64,000 bases of DNA, from contig NC_060891.1 in the NCBI RefSeq assembly GCF_014805685.1, positions 27,613,879-27,677,878 on the forward strand, in the 5' to 3' direction. Of this stretch, positions 34,221 to 45,464 are shown piece after piece; the stretch's first letter is position 1; each line of letters opens with the position of its first letter. Origin of the DNA: Silurus meridionalis. Its lineage: Eukaryota; Chordata; Actinopteri; Siluriformes; Siluridae. Both the position numbers and the translations under genes were made by a program. Below the pieces are notes generated by a model, which did no database searches, was not told where the DNA came from, and saw nothing but the letters and a program-made list of their open reading frames with translations.

Positions 34221-34766
34221 TTACTCCTGCCTACTTTTCTCATCACTCTGTCGATCCCAAATCTGTTTCTCCAACCTCTTTCTCCTTATGCTCTCCTGCA
34301 CTTCCTCATTCCACCACCACGTCTCTTTGTCTTCCTTTCTATTTCCTGATCTCACACCAAGTACTTTTCTAGTTGCCTCCCTCATCACTTCTGCAGTAGT
34401 TATCCAATCATCCAGCACCTCTTCACCACCACCGAGCTCCTGTCTGACCTCTTCCCTGAACCTCACACTACACTCTTCCTCCTTCAGTTTCCACCATCTT
34501 ATTCTTCTTTCAGTTCTCAATCTCCTTCTCTTCTTCTTCACCTCCAAAACCATCCTACAGACCACCATCCGATGCTGTCTAGCTACACTGTCCCCTGCCA
34601 ACACCTTACAGTCTCCAATCTCCTTCAGGTTGCATCTCCTACATAGAACATAGTCCACCTGTGTGCACCTTCCTCCACTCTTATACGTCACCCTGTGATT
34701 CTCCTTCTTCTTAAAATACGTGTTCACCACTGCCATTTCCATCCTTTTAGCAAAATCTACCACCAT
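34221..34766 (-). pseudogene. RTE LINE endonuclease C-terminal part (copy 2)
   Basis: Reads MVVDFAKRMEMAVVNTYF, then VDYVLCRRCNLKEIGDCKVL, ARQHRMVVCRM and ETWWWNEEVQESIRRKRLEK. More intact than copy 1 here: the 10-base deletion of copy 1 near 1078 is absent. The preceding endonuclease motif (GADFNGHVG) lies beyond the inserted element. Confidence 0.82.
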
Positions 34767-35089
34767 CTGCCCTTACACATTGCTCTCCTTAAAACCATAC
34801 CTACACTGAAAACCCTAATAAGTTCAATGAACTCAACCTATTGAGTAAACTCGTTTACTCAATTGAATTGAGTAATGGATTTTCCAAAACTTGTTTATTT
34901 AAGTTCACTTAACTTGGTGCTCATGTACACTGTACTTAAATTGTTAAGTTCATCTAACTTGGTGTTTTATAATTTGCACTTAAACTATTAAGTTCACTTA
35001 CTTACATATTTAAGTCAACTTAATTAATTAAAACTAAAATTAGAATAAACTGAAATTCCAAATGATTATAAATTGAATTGTCTACTACA

Positions 35090-36070
35090 TTGTTCTTTTG
35101 ACTGTTAAAGCTTTATTCAGTCCAAAAAACACATTAAACGTCATACATTTAAGTTTCAATAAATAAAACAGAACTGGTCACAGCAACACTGTACAAAAAT
35201 GTACAGAAATTATATATATATGACATTTCAGTTTACATTTCAAAAACATATTGTATCAGAAAACACCAGGTCACAGCCACAGTCTACAACACTGTACAGG
35301 TGGTAACAATATCCTACATTAACTGCTGCACAACAACACTGCTAGAACTCTGTGCACTTAAACAACTAAACAACTAAACATTTTTTATTAACAAAAAAGC
35401 TGGTTTGCCAAAGACTGTACTTTGGGCTTGAGGGCATTCTCTCCCATAGATATCATTACACGCTGTATGAAATCAAATGTGTTTGCGAGTGATTTGGGGT
35501 AATTCAGGTCTAATTTCCACATGTTCTTGTTTCACCTGCAATATAAAAACAATTGAAAATATAAACAAAATTGACAGTCATTGACCAAACATCAAAAAGA
35601 AAATTATATTTTATTATAATTAATAATATTCAAAATTAATGTTATCATTAAAACCAGCCTAAACCATCAAATACGGATAGGTTAGCTAGACAATTAATTA
35701 TTGATGATAAAATGTGAAGATGGACTGCTGAAGAACACTTTTTTCTTGTTAGCAAACACAACGTGTCTGAAAGATTTGTAATGATGACTGGGCGGTTCTT
35801 TGTTATATAAATGTAAAATTAGGCTTTAAACAAACATATTTGACAAATAAAATAATATTTTTAAGTACATTTCTGGATAATAACTTTACTTACCGAGTTT
35901 AAAATGGCGAACGACAAGAAGATTAATTCCAGAACTTTCCGGCATCAGCAACAGGCATTAAGTTGCTGATGCCGGATATATTCTACCAAACCTATAGGAT
36001 TATTCTACCAATCACTGCATTAGTTCTCTTTTTGCCAGGCAGAACTCCTTAAATAACCAATCACCATCAA
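35090..36070 (-). pseudogene. Captured mini-gene: promoter, first exon, intron, terminal exon, poly(A) signal
   Basis: Minus-strand order: inverted CCAAT boxes (plus-strand CCAAT near 36058 and 36009) and a TTATTTAAG TATA-like site near 36050; an exon with no useful ATG ending at 35894 in AAACTCG followed by donor GTAAGT; an intron; an acceptor TTTTTATATTGCAG near 35536; a terminal reading frame of 44 codons (35522-35388, MWKLDLNYPKSLANTFDFIQ onward, ending NQLFC); and AATAAA at 35117-35112. A TGA precedes the ATG in frame, so the peptide would start there or the acceptor lies slightly further in. The peptide resembles C-terminal tails I recall from teleost SAM-domain predicted proteins; unverified. 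Confidence 0.42.
35939..35975. repeat. Perfect 14-bp stem hairpin
   Basis: CCGGCATCAGCAAC (35939-35952) is followed by a 9-base loop and GTTGCTGATGCCGG (35962-35975). Within the first exon of the captured unit; as RNA it would fold into a GC-rich stem just upstream of the donor site. Confidence 0.95.
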
Positions 36071-36934
36071 GGAAGACCAGCGTGACTATTTTTATAAATC
36101 AGAATTTTGAGTTCATAACAGTCAAATTTTTAAGTTGAAGTATTTTGCGGCTAAGTAAGTTAATCTAATTTATATTTTTAAATTATAGTTAGAAAATACA
36201 AAATTTCAAGTAGTGTTAACTCAAGATTACTTGATTATTTAAGTAATGACAGAATTAGGGTTTACAGTGTACCCTCACCTCCTCATCACCTCTGTTCCCT
36301 TCACCTACATGCCCATTAAAGTCTGCTCCAATCACCAATCTTTCATTCCTAGGTTCACCTTCTACCACTTCATCTAATTCACTCCAGAATCAGAAACTCT
36401 CTTCACCTCTACTACACTCTTACTGTACTCTTCCTTCAGAATCACCCCTACACCATTTCTCTTTCCATCCACACCATGATAGAACAGTTTAAACACCTCC
36501 AATGTTCCTGGCCTTACTCTCTTTCCACTTGGTCTCCTAAACACACAACATAGTACCAACATAGTACCAACATTTAAAGTACCAACCCGAACCTCTACTC
36601 TCCTCCACTTTTCCTTTCCCTGCTGTCTCTGTAGACGTCTTCCTCCTCTCCTTCTCCTCCTTCGGCCAACAGCAGCACAATTTACACCGGTACCTTGTTA
36701 TCTAATGATACCTGTGGCGGTCGTTGGTAACCCGGGCCTCGACCGATTCTGATTCGTGATCCGCTCATTTGATTTGGCACATGTTTTATGCTGGATGACC
36801 TTCATAACGCAATCCTCCACATTTATCCGGGCCTGAGACCGACACTGAGAGTGAACTGACTTGTGCAACACTAACGGCTGGGTTCTGTTTCTTTACATTT
36901 CTTAAGTAATTTATTTATAAGTCATGGTTGAGGA

Positions 36935-37100
36935 AGTGGAAGCTCGGTGGTTAAGGCTCTGGGTTACTGATCAGAAGTTTGGTGGTTCAAGCCCCAGTAT
37001 CTCCAATCTGCCGTTGTTGGGGCCCTTTAGTAAGGCCCTTAACCCTCTGTGTTCCAGGGGATGAAGAAAGAATTTCACAATGAGAAATAAAAAGCGCCTT
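36935..37100 (+). mobile_element. tRNA-derived SINE
   Basis: Well preserved head: AGCTCGGTGGTTAAGGCTCT (A box), GGTGGTTCAAGCCCCAG (B box), then GGGGCCCTTTAGTAAGGCCC and TTAACCCTCTG. The tail differs from the 8376 copy, ending in AATTTCACAATGAGAAATAA. Confidence 0.75.
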
Positions 37101-37299
37101 TCTTGTTCACAAATAATAAATTCTTGTGTGTTTCTCTCAGATAAAACGCCATTGCAGTTCAATACTTTAACGTTTCTATCTTCAGCTAATCAATGTGCTC
37201 TGTTCTTTCATGTGTTTTTCATCATGGTCTAAATTCCATTCCTCCAGTCCTCGGCTCCTTCACATGCTCACACACAGAATAAATACGAGGCCGGTGGTA

Positions 37300-37620
37300 A
37301 CCAGTGATCAGGCGGAGCTGCCAGTCTGACCCGGGTTAATGAGCCTTAATGAAGTGTGGATGATGTTTCAGTGATTCCCTTCAAGTACAAACCATGACCT
37401 CTGTGCTGCGATTAATCCCGGACTCTACTTTCAGACACCAACGACCTTCAGAAATCCGCCTTTACGAGGAGGAATATTGCCCGCGTCCGTTCCTCCGTCA
37501 CGCTCCGTAACTCGGAAATTACAGTTTGCTGAGGTTTCACTTAACGAGTTTCAGTTGGACCAAATCAGAAACTTGGGCGTGTTTCTTTTAGATTTCCCGC
37601 TCAAGTATATTGTTACCATG
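37300..37620. promoter_or_regulatory. Candidate conserved non-coding stretch
   Basis: Non-repetitive, CpG-containing sequence with GGGTTAATGAGCCTTAATGA and CTGCGATTAATCCCGG (paired homeodomain-type cores). Bounded by a SINE and a MITE fragment. Confidence 0.2.
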
Positions 37621-37649
37621 GCAACTGGCTAATTCAAACTAATTGTAAA

Positions 37650-37728
37650 TGATTGGGACTCTGTGCACAAAGCCGGCTCCATGAAGATCTGTTTTCCATG
37701 GGTTGGATATGGAGGAAGATCTCCTGCA
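37650..37728 (-). mobile_element. TTTGTGGACACCTGG-type element fragment, copy E
   Basis: CTGTGCACAAAGCCGGCTCC and ATGAAGATCTG match the central block of the family in inverse orientation. Only about 80 bases remain. Confidence 0.6.
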
Positions 37729-37807
37729 CCTGAGCATGTTTATACACACTGACACGCTGCTGTAGTGTAACCAGCAACAGGAAATAGTTCAGTTTTCTGA
37801 TGTTCTA

Positions 37808-37808
<1 letters not shown>

Positions 37809-37865
<57 letters not shown>
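37809..37865 (+). repeat. (CA)n microsatellite
   Basis: A 57-base CA run followed by about 500 bases of pyrimidine-rich TTCTTC sequence (37870-38420). Confidence 0.97.
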
Positions 37866-37868
<3 letters not shown>

Positions 37869-38419
37869 CTACTCCTTCCTTCAGTTCTTTTCTTTTTTCT
37901 CTTCCTCTACCTCTTCCTGTTTGTTTTGTCCTTCTGCTTTTGTTTTCTTCATGTTCTACTTATTTTTCTTATTCTACTTCGACTTTTCTTCGAGTTCTTC
38001 TATCTCTAGCACTATTTTCACGTCTTTTCGAATTATTTTACATCTTTTTCCTCTTCTTCTTCTTTGTTGATTTCTTCTGCTACTTCTTTCTCTGTATTGT
38101 TGTCTGTTGTTTCTTTTAGTTACATGTGCAATCATTTTAACTCTTTAACTAAATAATAACTCTTATTGTAGTCAGACTTTTCTGACATCTGTTTCATACA
38201 TTTCATACCTTAATATTTACATTTATTTAAATGTTCTTATATTTTCTTTGATCTTTCCTTTGATCTTTTATTGTGAGCAACTAAAATCCAGCAATTTCAC
38301 TATGGGATCAAGAAAGGATTGATCTTTTTTTTCTTCTGTTTTTGCTTCCATTGTCCTTCTTTGTATTCACCTCCTTCTCCTTCTTGTCATTCTTCTTGCT
38401 CTTTTTTGGAAAACGAATT

Positions 38420-38690
38420 CCTTTTTTAATGCCATAGATAAATCCTGTATTAATGACTAATGAGAGACCCTGATGATATTTGAAGTTCTGGAGCAGTGAC
38501 TATTAACAGCAAATATACATGAAAAAGTTCCTGGAAGTTTCTGAAGGAGCCTCGTGCAGCTGATGAATTGAGACGAGGCCGCATGGGGAATAAAACCCCA
38601 ATAAATCAATAGGAGCCAATTAAAGCTATAAAGCCATAAAGCATGGGGATGGAAGCGATCGTAATTGTCTTCATCAGTTTACTCTGTTTT
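38420..38690. promoter_or_regulatory. Candidate conserved non-coding element
   Basis: Unique sequence dense in AT-hook/homeobox-type sites: TATTAATGACTAATGAGAG, CAATAAATCAATAGG, GAGCCAATTAAAGC and CATAAAGCCATAAAG-like spacing. It stands out from the flanking low-complexity DNA. Conservation across species is untested. Confidence 0.25.
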
Positions 38691-38764
38691 ATCTGACGCC
38701 TGCAGCCTCCCAAGTGTGTTTCAGAAACGCACTTCCTCCCTCTGTCTTTATTCTCCTTCTCTCT

Positions 38765-38912
38765 CTTTCTTTCTCTCTCTCTTTCTGTCGCCTCGATTAA
38801 ATCTTTTACTTCATTCCTCCATGGAGAGTTTCACATCTGCCTTCATATCCTCATCCTTCATCTCCACTTTCCCTCCTTCTGTCTCTCTCACTCTCTCTCT
38901 CTCTCTCTCATG

Positions 38913-38963
<51 letters not shown>
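38765..38963 (+). repeat. CT-rich and (CA)n tracts
   Basis: CT-rich from 38757, pure CT at 38890-38909, CA at 38917-38963. Confidence 0.93.
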
Positions 38964-38970
<7 letters not shown>

Positions 38971-39347
38971 CATACACACACTTATAAAACATTTGATTAC
39001 TTCATTTGCCTCCTCAAAGGGGAATAAATTGCTTTTCTCTCTGCAGTCGTTTCTAATACTATGAAGTCTTGTGGATATTGAGATGCTCCTTTGTGTTTCT
39101 CTCGGAGAAATAATTCATCAGCTTGATGTAAAATATGCGCTGAACTGTTCCTTTGGGAGTTTCGTATAAAATTAAACATGTACGTCCCTTTTTTACAGAA
39201 AAAAATCATCCCCACCTTTATTTCCATAATTCTGTTACAGCTTTTCTTCAACGCTACAATTTATGACACAATCTGTTCCTTCAGCCTCGTAAACATCCCC
39301 ACAGTGTGTTTCTGTCTTCTTCTTCTCCTTCTGTTTTCAGGAGGGGA

Positions 39348-40736
39348 CTTTACCACTCTACCACTAATCCCTCCATCCTTTACCACTCTACCACTGATCC
39401 CTCCATCCTCTACCACTCTACCACTAATCCCTCCATCCTCTACCACTGATCCCTCCATCCTCTACCACTCTACCACTTATCCCTCTATCCTCTACCACTC
39501 TACCACTGATCCCTCCATCCTTACCACTCTACCACTGATCCCTCCTTCCTCTACCACTCCACCACTAATCCCTCCATCTTCTACCACTCTACCACTGATC
39601 CCTCCATCCTCTACCACTCTACCACTAATTCCTCCATCCTCTACCACTGATCCCTCCATCCTCTACCACTCTACCACTAATCCCTCCATCCTCTACCACT
39701 CTACCACTTATCCTCTATCCTCTACCACTCTACCACTGATCCTCCATCCTCTACCACTGATCCCTCCTTCCTCTACCACTCCACCACTAATCCCTCCATC
39801 TTCTACCACTCTACCACTTATCCTCTATCCTCTACCACTCTACCACTAATCCCTCCATACTCTACCACTGATCCCTCCATCCTCTACCACTCTACCACTG
39901 ATCCCTCCATCCATTACCACTCTACCACTGATCCCTCCATCCTCTACCACTCTACCACTGATCCCTCCATCCTTTACCACTCTACCACTAATCCCTCCAT
40001 CCTCTACCACTGATCCCTCCATCCTTACCACTCTACCACTAATCCCTCCATCCTCTACCACTGATCCCTCCATCCTCTACCACTCTACCACTGATCCCTC
40101 CATCCTCTATCACTCTACCACTAATCCCTCCATCCTCTACCACTGATCCCTCCATCCTCTACCACTCTACCACTTATCCCTCTATCCTCTACCACTCTAC
40201 CACTGATACCCCTAACATCCTCTACCACTGATCCTTCCTTCCTCTACCACTCTACCACTAATCCTCTATCTTCTACCACTCTACCACTTATCCCTCCATC
40301 CTCTACCACTCTACCACTAATCCCTCCATACTCTACCACTGATCCCTCCATCCTCTTCCACTCTACCACTGATCCCTCCATCCTCTACCACTCTACCACT
40401 GATCCCTCCATCCATTACCACTCTACCACTGATCCTCCATCCTCTACCACTCTACCACTGATCCCTCCATCCTTTACCACTCTACCACTAATTCCTCCAT
40501 CCTCTACCACTCTACCACTGATCCCTCCATCATCTACCACTCTACCACTGATCCCTCCATCCTCTAACACTGATCCCTCCATCCTCCATCCTCTACCACT
40601 GATTCCTCCATCCCCTACCACTCTATTACTGATCCCTCCATCCTCCACCTCTCTACCACTGATCCCTCCATCCTCTACCACTGATCCCTCCATCCTCTGA
40701 CACTCTACCACTGATCCCTCCATCCTCCATCCTCTA
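39348..40736 (+). repeat. 30-bp CTACCACT minisatellite, main block
   Basis: Roughly 45 units of TACCACTCTACCACTGATCC followed by CTCCATCCTC, with shortened 19-base variants lacking one CTACCACT step. The 30-base period keeps frames open (TTLPLIPPSS repeats on the plus strand, GGISGRVVED on the minus), but nothing else supports translation. The block is cut at 40736 by a LINE. Confidence 0.96.
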
Positions 40737-41328
40737 GTCAAGTCAAGTCAAGAGGCTTTTATTGTCATTTCTACTATACACAGTGGTACACAGTACACAG
40801 TAGAAACGAGACAACGTTTCTCCAGAACCCTGGTGCTACACTAAACAACATACAAAACAACATAGAGCTACAACACAAGCTACATAAAGTGCATCGAGTG
40901 CAACCTAGTGCAAACAGTGCAGACAGACAGTGCAGACAGACGACACAAGACAAGACACAAAACCCAATATAGCGCCGACCAGTAAATGTACTGTTTACTT
41001 GATTATACAGTACTGTACGAGAAGACTGTAAAAACTATACGAACTAAAAACTATATCCCAGAAGTGAGTATAAACAGAACAATGTAGTGCAAAAAATACA
41101 GCAGCAGTCGAAGGTGCAAAAAACAGCATGTAAACAGTATAATACAGTGATAAATGATAAATGTGCAAAAAACAGCAGTTAAGAGTGTGGTACAGTTGAG
41201 AATAATAAATAAATGAATGGTGGTGGAATGGATTGAGATGAGTGATGAGTGTGTGTTAAGTGTTAAGTCCAGGAAAAATTTTACAGTTCGTTACACACAT
41301 TTGAGTGCGTGTGTGTGTGTGTTCTGTT

Positions 41329-43317
41329 TCATTTCTGTGTATTAAGTAGCCTGATGGCTTGTGGAAAGAAACTGTTGCATAGTCTTGTTGTGACGGCCCG
41401 AATGCTTCGGAACCGTTTTCCTGATGGTAGGAGTGTAAAAAGTGTGTGTGAGGGGTGTGTGTGATCGTCCACAATGCTGTGTGCTTTGCGGATGCAGCGT
41501 GTAGTGTAAATGTCCATGATAGAGGGGAGAGAGACTTCAATGATCTTCTCAGCTGTCCTCACTATCCTCTGTAGGGACTTGCGGTCCGAGACGGTGCAGT
41601 TCCCAAACCAGGCAGTGATGCAGCTGCTCAGGATGCTCTCAATGGTACCTCTGTAGAACGTGGTCAGGATGGGGGGAGGGAGGTGGGCTTTCCTCAGCCT
41701 TCTCAGGAAGTAAAGATGCTGCTGGGCTTTTTTGGTGATGGAGCTGGTGTTGAGTGACCAGGTGAGGTTGTCTGCCAGATGAACACCAAGGAATTTGGTG
41801 CTCTTGACGATCTCCACTGAGGATCCATCAATAATCAGTGGAGATTGGTCGCTCTGTGCTCTCCTGAAGTCCACAACCATCTCTTTCGTTTTGTCCACGT
41901 TCAGAGACAGGTTGTTTGCTCCACACCAGGCAGTTAACCGTTGCACCTCCTCTCTGTATGCTGATTCGTCGTTCTTGCTGATTAGACCCACCACGGTCGT
42001 GTCATCAGCGAACTTGATGATGTGGTTCGAGCTGTGCATTGCTACACAGTCGTGAGTCAGCAAGGTGAACAGCAGTGGGCTGAGCACACAGCCCTGAGGG
42101 GCCCCAGTGCTCAGTGTGGTGGTGCTGGAGATGCTGTTCCCGATCCTTACTGACTGAGGTCTCCCAGTCAGGAAGTCCAGGATCCAGTTACAGAGGGAGG
42201 TGTTCAGGCCCAGAAGGTTCAACTTCTCGATCAGGTGCTGAGGAATGATTGTGTTGAATGCTGAGCTGAAGTCAATGAACAGCATTCGTACATACGAGTC
42301 CTTGTTATCCAGGTGGGTGAGGGCCAGATGGAGGGTTGTGGAGATAGCATCGTCCGTGGAACGGTTTGGATGATACGCAAACTGCATGGGGTCCAGGGAG
42401 GGTGGAAGCTGTGTCTTAATGTGCCTCATGACGAGCCTCTCGAAGCGCTTCATCACGATGGGTGTGAGCGTGACGGGACGATAGTCATTGAGGCAGGAGA
42501 CAGAAGACTTCTTCGGCACGGGAACAATGGTCGTTGTCTTGAGGCACGTGGAAACAACGTTGCTGCTCAGGGAGATGTTGAAGATGTCAGTGAGGACATC
42601 TGCTAGCTGTTCTGCACATTCCCTGAGCACTCTGCCAGGAATGTTGTCTGGTCCAGCAGACTTCCGTGGGTTAACTCTGCATAGAGTTTTCCTCACTTCA
42701 GCTGTGGTTAGACAGAGCACCTGGTCAGTGGGAGGAGGGATGGTCTTCCTCGCCACCACGTTGTTCTGCACCTCGAACCGGGCGTAGAAGTCGTTCAGCA
42801 CATCTGAGAGGGAGGGGTCACGGTCACAAGCAGGTGATATGGTCTTGTAATTCGTGATCGCCTGGATGCCCTGCCACATGCGCCGGGTGTCTCCACTGTC
42901 CTGGAAGTGGTTGTGGATTTTCTTCACGTGTGCGCGCTTCGCCTTTCTGATAGCACGAGACAGTTTGGCCCTTGCTGTTTTTTAGGCCGCCTTGTCCCCT
43001 GATCTGAAGGCAGAGTCTCTTTGTTTCAGCAGCGCACGCACATTTGCAGTCATCCACGGTTTCTGGTTGGAGCATGTAGTGATGGTCTTGGAGATGGTCA
43101 CATCATCAATGCACTTGCTGATGTAGCTGGTCACTGATGATGTGTACTCCTCCAAGTTGATGGAATCGCCGTAGGTTGCAGCCTCTCTAAACATGTCCCA
43201 GTCAGTGCACTCAAAAGAGTTCTGAAGAGCAGAAGTAGCTCCTGTTTGCCAGGTTTTCACCTGTTTCAGAACCGGTTTAGAGCGTCTGATGAGCGGTCTG
43301 TATGCTGGAATTAACAT
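41329..43317 (-). pseudogene. LINE reverse transcriptase
   Basis: Same frame from 43317 to 41329 except for one stop at about 42982. Order: linker [34 protein letters not shown], thumb-proximal [32 protein letters not shown] (fingers), [36 protein letters not shown] (first catalytic Asp), [32 protein letters not shown] (FADD box at 42012-42001), and [14 protein letters not shown]. The C-terminus ends [12 protein letters not shown]. All core catalytic residues are present. Confidence 0.92.
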
Positions 43318-44243
43318 AACAGAGCAGTGGTCTGAGTATCCGAGATGGGGGCGATGTGCACGATGCGCACGATACGCGCCGGGGATGTTTGTGTAAACAA
43401 GATCCAGCGTGTTCGCTGCTCTTTAGTTGCAAAGTCCACATGCTGATGGAGTTTAGGAAGCACAGTCCTGAGGTTCACATGGTTGAAATCTCCGGCGATA
43501 ATAAACAATCCGTCGGGGTGATAATTCTGCAGGTCGCTAATAGCACCATAGAGTTCACTCAGTGCCTCCTTAGCATTAGCACTGGGAGGAATGTACACTC
43601 CGACAATGTAAACAGTGGTGAATTCTTGTGGCAGATAAAATGGTCTGCATCTAACAGTCACAAACTCCACTAGCAATGAGCAGTAGCATGAAACGAGCAC
43701 AGAGTTCTTACACCATTCCGTGTTGATATAAACACACACGCCACCACCGCGAGTCTTACCGCACAGAGCTGCGTTTCTGTCGGCTCGAAACACGGTTAGC
43801 CCGTCTAGCTGGATGGCGGCTTTGGGAACTCTGTCGCTAAACCACGTCTCCGTGAAAACAAAGACGCAACAGTCTCTAAACTCTCGCCATGTGGTTCGCT
43901 GGAGTAGGATGTAGTCCAGTTTATTATCCAGGGAGCAGACGTTGGAAAGAAAAATGGACGGGAGAGCCGGCTGGCTAGGGTTAGCATTTAGCCTAGCACG
44001 GACACCCGCCCGCTTGCCGCGCTTCCGCTTCCTCGAACAGTGCTTTCGACGTCTCCTCTCCCGGCCACCGGCATCAGGTAACACCGAGGTCTGGGGGCCT
44101 GGTCTTTGTGGCCGAGGTCGCAGCGAACCGAGGTTGCGAAGGTTGTTGATAAGATCATCATGCAGATTGTTGGTTGCATGATGCCTGTACCGTAGCAGTG
44201 TCTGGTGGTCGTACACATGAACACAGCTGACTCTGGTGTCCAT
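43311..44243 (-). pseudogene. LINE endonuclease (N-terminal part of the LINE protein)
   Basis: Starts [14 protein letters not shown] at 44243, has a basic region ([20 protein letters not shown]), then the apurinic-type endonuclease: [29 protein letters not shown] (catalytic Glu), [23 protein letters not shown] (Asp/Asn). The frame is lost near 43420-43435; the expected GYSDHCSV block occurs in the next frame. It would nick the target DNA strand to prime reverse transcription. Confidence 0.88.
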
Positions 44244-44340
44244 GTATTGTGAAGGGTCGTGCTAAATATGGTGAAAGCACCATTTTTGGATCCGGAGAGG
44301 CCGCTGCGAACTACTGCCCGCCGCCATCTTGGATGTATAT

Positions 44341-44790
44341 TTCTACCACTCTACCACTGATCCCTCCATCCTCTACCACTCTACCACTGATCCCTTAATC
44401 CTTTTTTACTTCTCTACTGATCCCTTCATCCTATCCTTCTGCTCCACTAATCCATCCATTCTTTAACACTGCTCTACTGATCCCTCCATCATCTTCCATT
44501 TCTCTACTGATCCCTCCATCTTTTATTACTTCTCTACTGATCCCTCCATCCTATAATTCTGCGCCATTGATCCCTCCATCCTTTACCACTGCACCACTGA
44601 TTCCTCTGACCTCTACCACTTCTCTAATTATCCCTTCATCCATTATAACTTCTCTACTGATCCCTCCATTCTTTTCCACTTCTCTACTGATTCCTCCATC
44701 CTCCATACTCTACCCCCTCTCCACTGATCTCTCCTAATCATCTACCACTGATCCCTCCATTATCTACCACTGATCCATGCTCTCTTAACA
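44341..44790 (+). repeat. CTACCACT minisatellite, distal block
   Basis: Two canonical units follow the LINE, then increasingly divergent ones (TCTCTACTGATCCCTCCATC) to about 44790. Confidence 0.92.
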
Positions 44791-45464
44791 AGGAACACCT
44801 GCATAAAACTCACTGAAATGAACTTCCTCTTGTTGTTAAAATGTTAAAGTCATACTTCATAAAAAAGTATAAACATTTCTCGATAGAATAATAAACTTCC
44901 TTTTTGAATTATATTTCTCCTGCCAGATTTTCAGAAGGATGTTGGTCCTGGTCTGTGACCATATGAACCAGAATCAGAACATTTATTAATAGAGTCCTCA
45001 GACACTACACTTTTTTGATCGTCCTGGAGGAGAAACTTTCTGCCAAACAGCATAAATGTAAATGAATATTTTTACGGCTGAGTGCATTAGAGACCTCCAA
45101 TCGCGATTATCCAACGTCTTTTCTGCAATGTTTACACTCCGGCACTTTCCCTCCAGTTATTAATGATGTGCTGGAAAGTTCTGAATCCAAATTCCAGTGA
45201 TTTTAGCAATCTCCACGTCTTTCCATATGATGTGAAGCTCTACAGGGTGTCAGTTGGTGTGAGAGTGAATGAAATGATGCCTGCTGAATCGCCACAATTA
45301 CGATCCAATCATAGGCTTTTATCTGCATGTTGTTGATTGTTTTGTTTTTTCCTGTACAAGCCTCATTGTGTTATTTCTTACTTTTGTTGGAATTGTTTAA
45401 GATTAAAAAGGTGGAAATTTCTCATTTGGAGAATCTGAATTGTCAGCTGGCGATTTCATTATTC
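44791..45464. other. Unannotated spacer
   Basis: Unique sequence without open frames of note. CCAGTTATTAATGATGTGCT at 45153-45172 resembles homeodomain-site-rich DNA, but evidence is thin. Confidence 0.4.

Larger units (their letters stand above)
34804..36269 (-). mobile_element. 1.47-kb inverted-repeat element carrying a compact transcription-unit-like cargo
   Basis: Ends CACTGAAAACCCTAAT and (minus strand) CACTGTAAACCCTAAT, 15 of 16 matching. It is flanked by TA on both sides (34802-34803, 36270-36271), and comparison with the empty site in LINE copy 1 (about 1490-1500, CCAACCCATCACC) supports a 2-base TA duplication. Both arms carry subterminal AAGTTCACTTAA-like repeats. CACTG ends suggest a CACTA-type element whereas TA suggests Tc1/mariner; class unresolved. 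There is no transposase. Cargo on the minus strand is described at 35090-36070. Confidence 0.75.
33846..36890 (-). mobile_element. RTE-like LINE, copy 2, internally deleted and split
   Basis: Same family and orientation as 1-2245. The 3' (left) edge begins at CAGCCTGGCTTCCACTACTC, equal to copy-1 position 335. Part of the reverse transcriptase is deleted near 33915. The frame at 33903-34766 is open except for a stop at 34218-34220 where copy 1 has Tyr. The endonuclease is interrupted at 34803 by a 1.47-kb element, resumes at 36272, and has a deletion near 36390. The leader ends near 36885. Confidence 0.88.
40737..44340 (-). mobile_element. Full-length Rex1/CR1-like LINE
   Basis: A 3.6-kb non-LTR element on the minus strand: 5' leader with CCAAGATGGCGGCGGGCAGT near 44334, endonuclease, reverse transcriptase, and a 3' untranslated region ending in the short repeat CTTGACTTGACTTGAC at 40737-40753. 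Only one frameshift and one stop interrupt coding, so it is the youngest LINE here. Two decayed relatives lie at 11142-11400 and 19160-20890 and a fragment at 59690-59968. It sits inside a CTACCACT minisatellite that resumes at 44341. Confidence 0.92.

Noticed and set aside
34068..34653. Plus-strand Ser/Leu-rich frames up to 171 codons.
   Set aside because: They are the antisense of the RTE LINE coding sequence, which carries the recognisable motifs on the minus strand.
39178..40741. Long Pro/Ser/Thr-rich and Gly/Ile/Ser-rich open frames resembling a repetitive secreted protein.
   Set aside because: They arise from a 30-base tandem repeat whose period is divisible by three; both strands are open, shortened 19-base variants break the frame, and the array is cut by a LINE.
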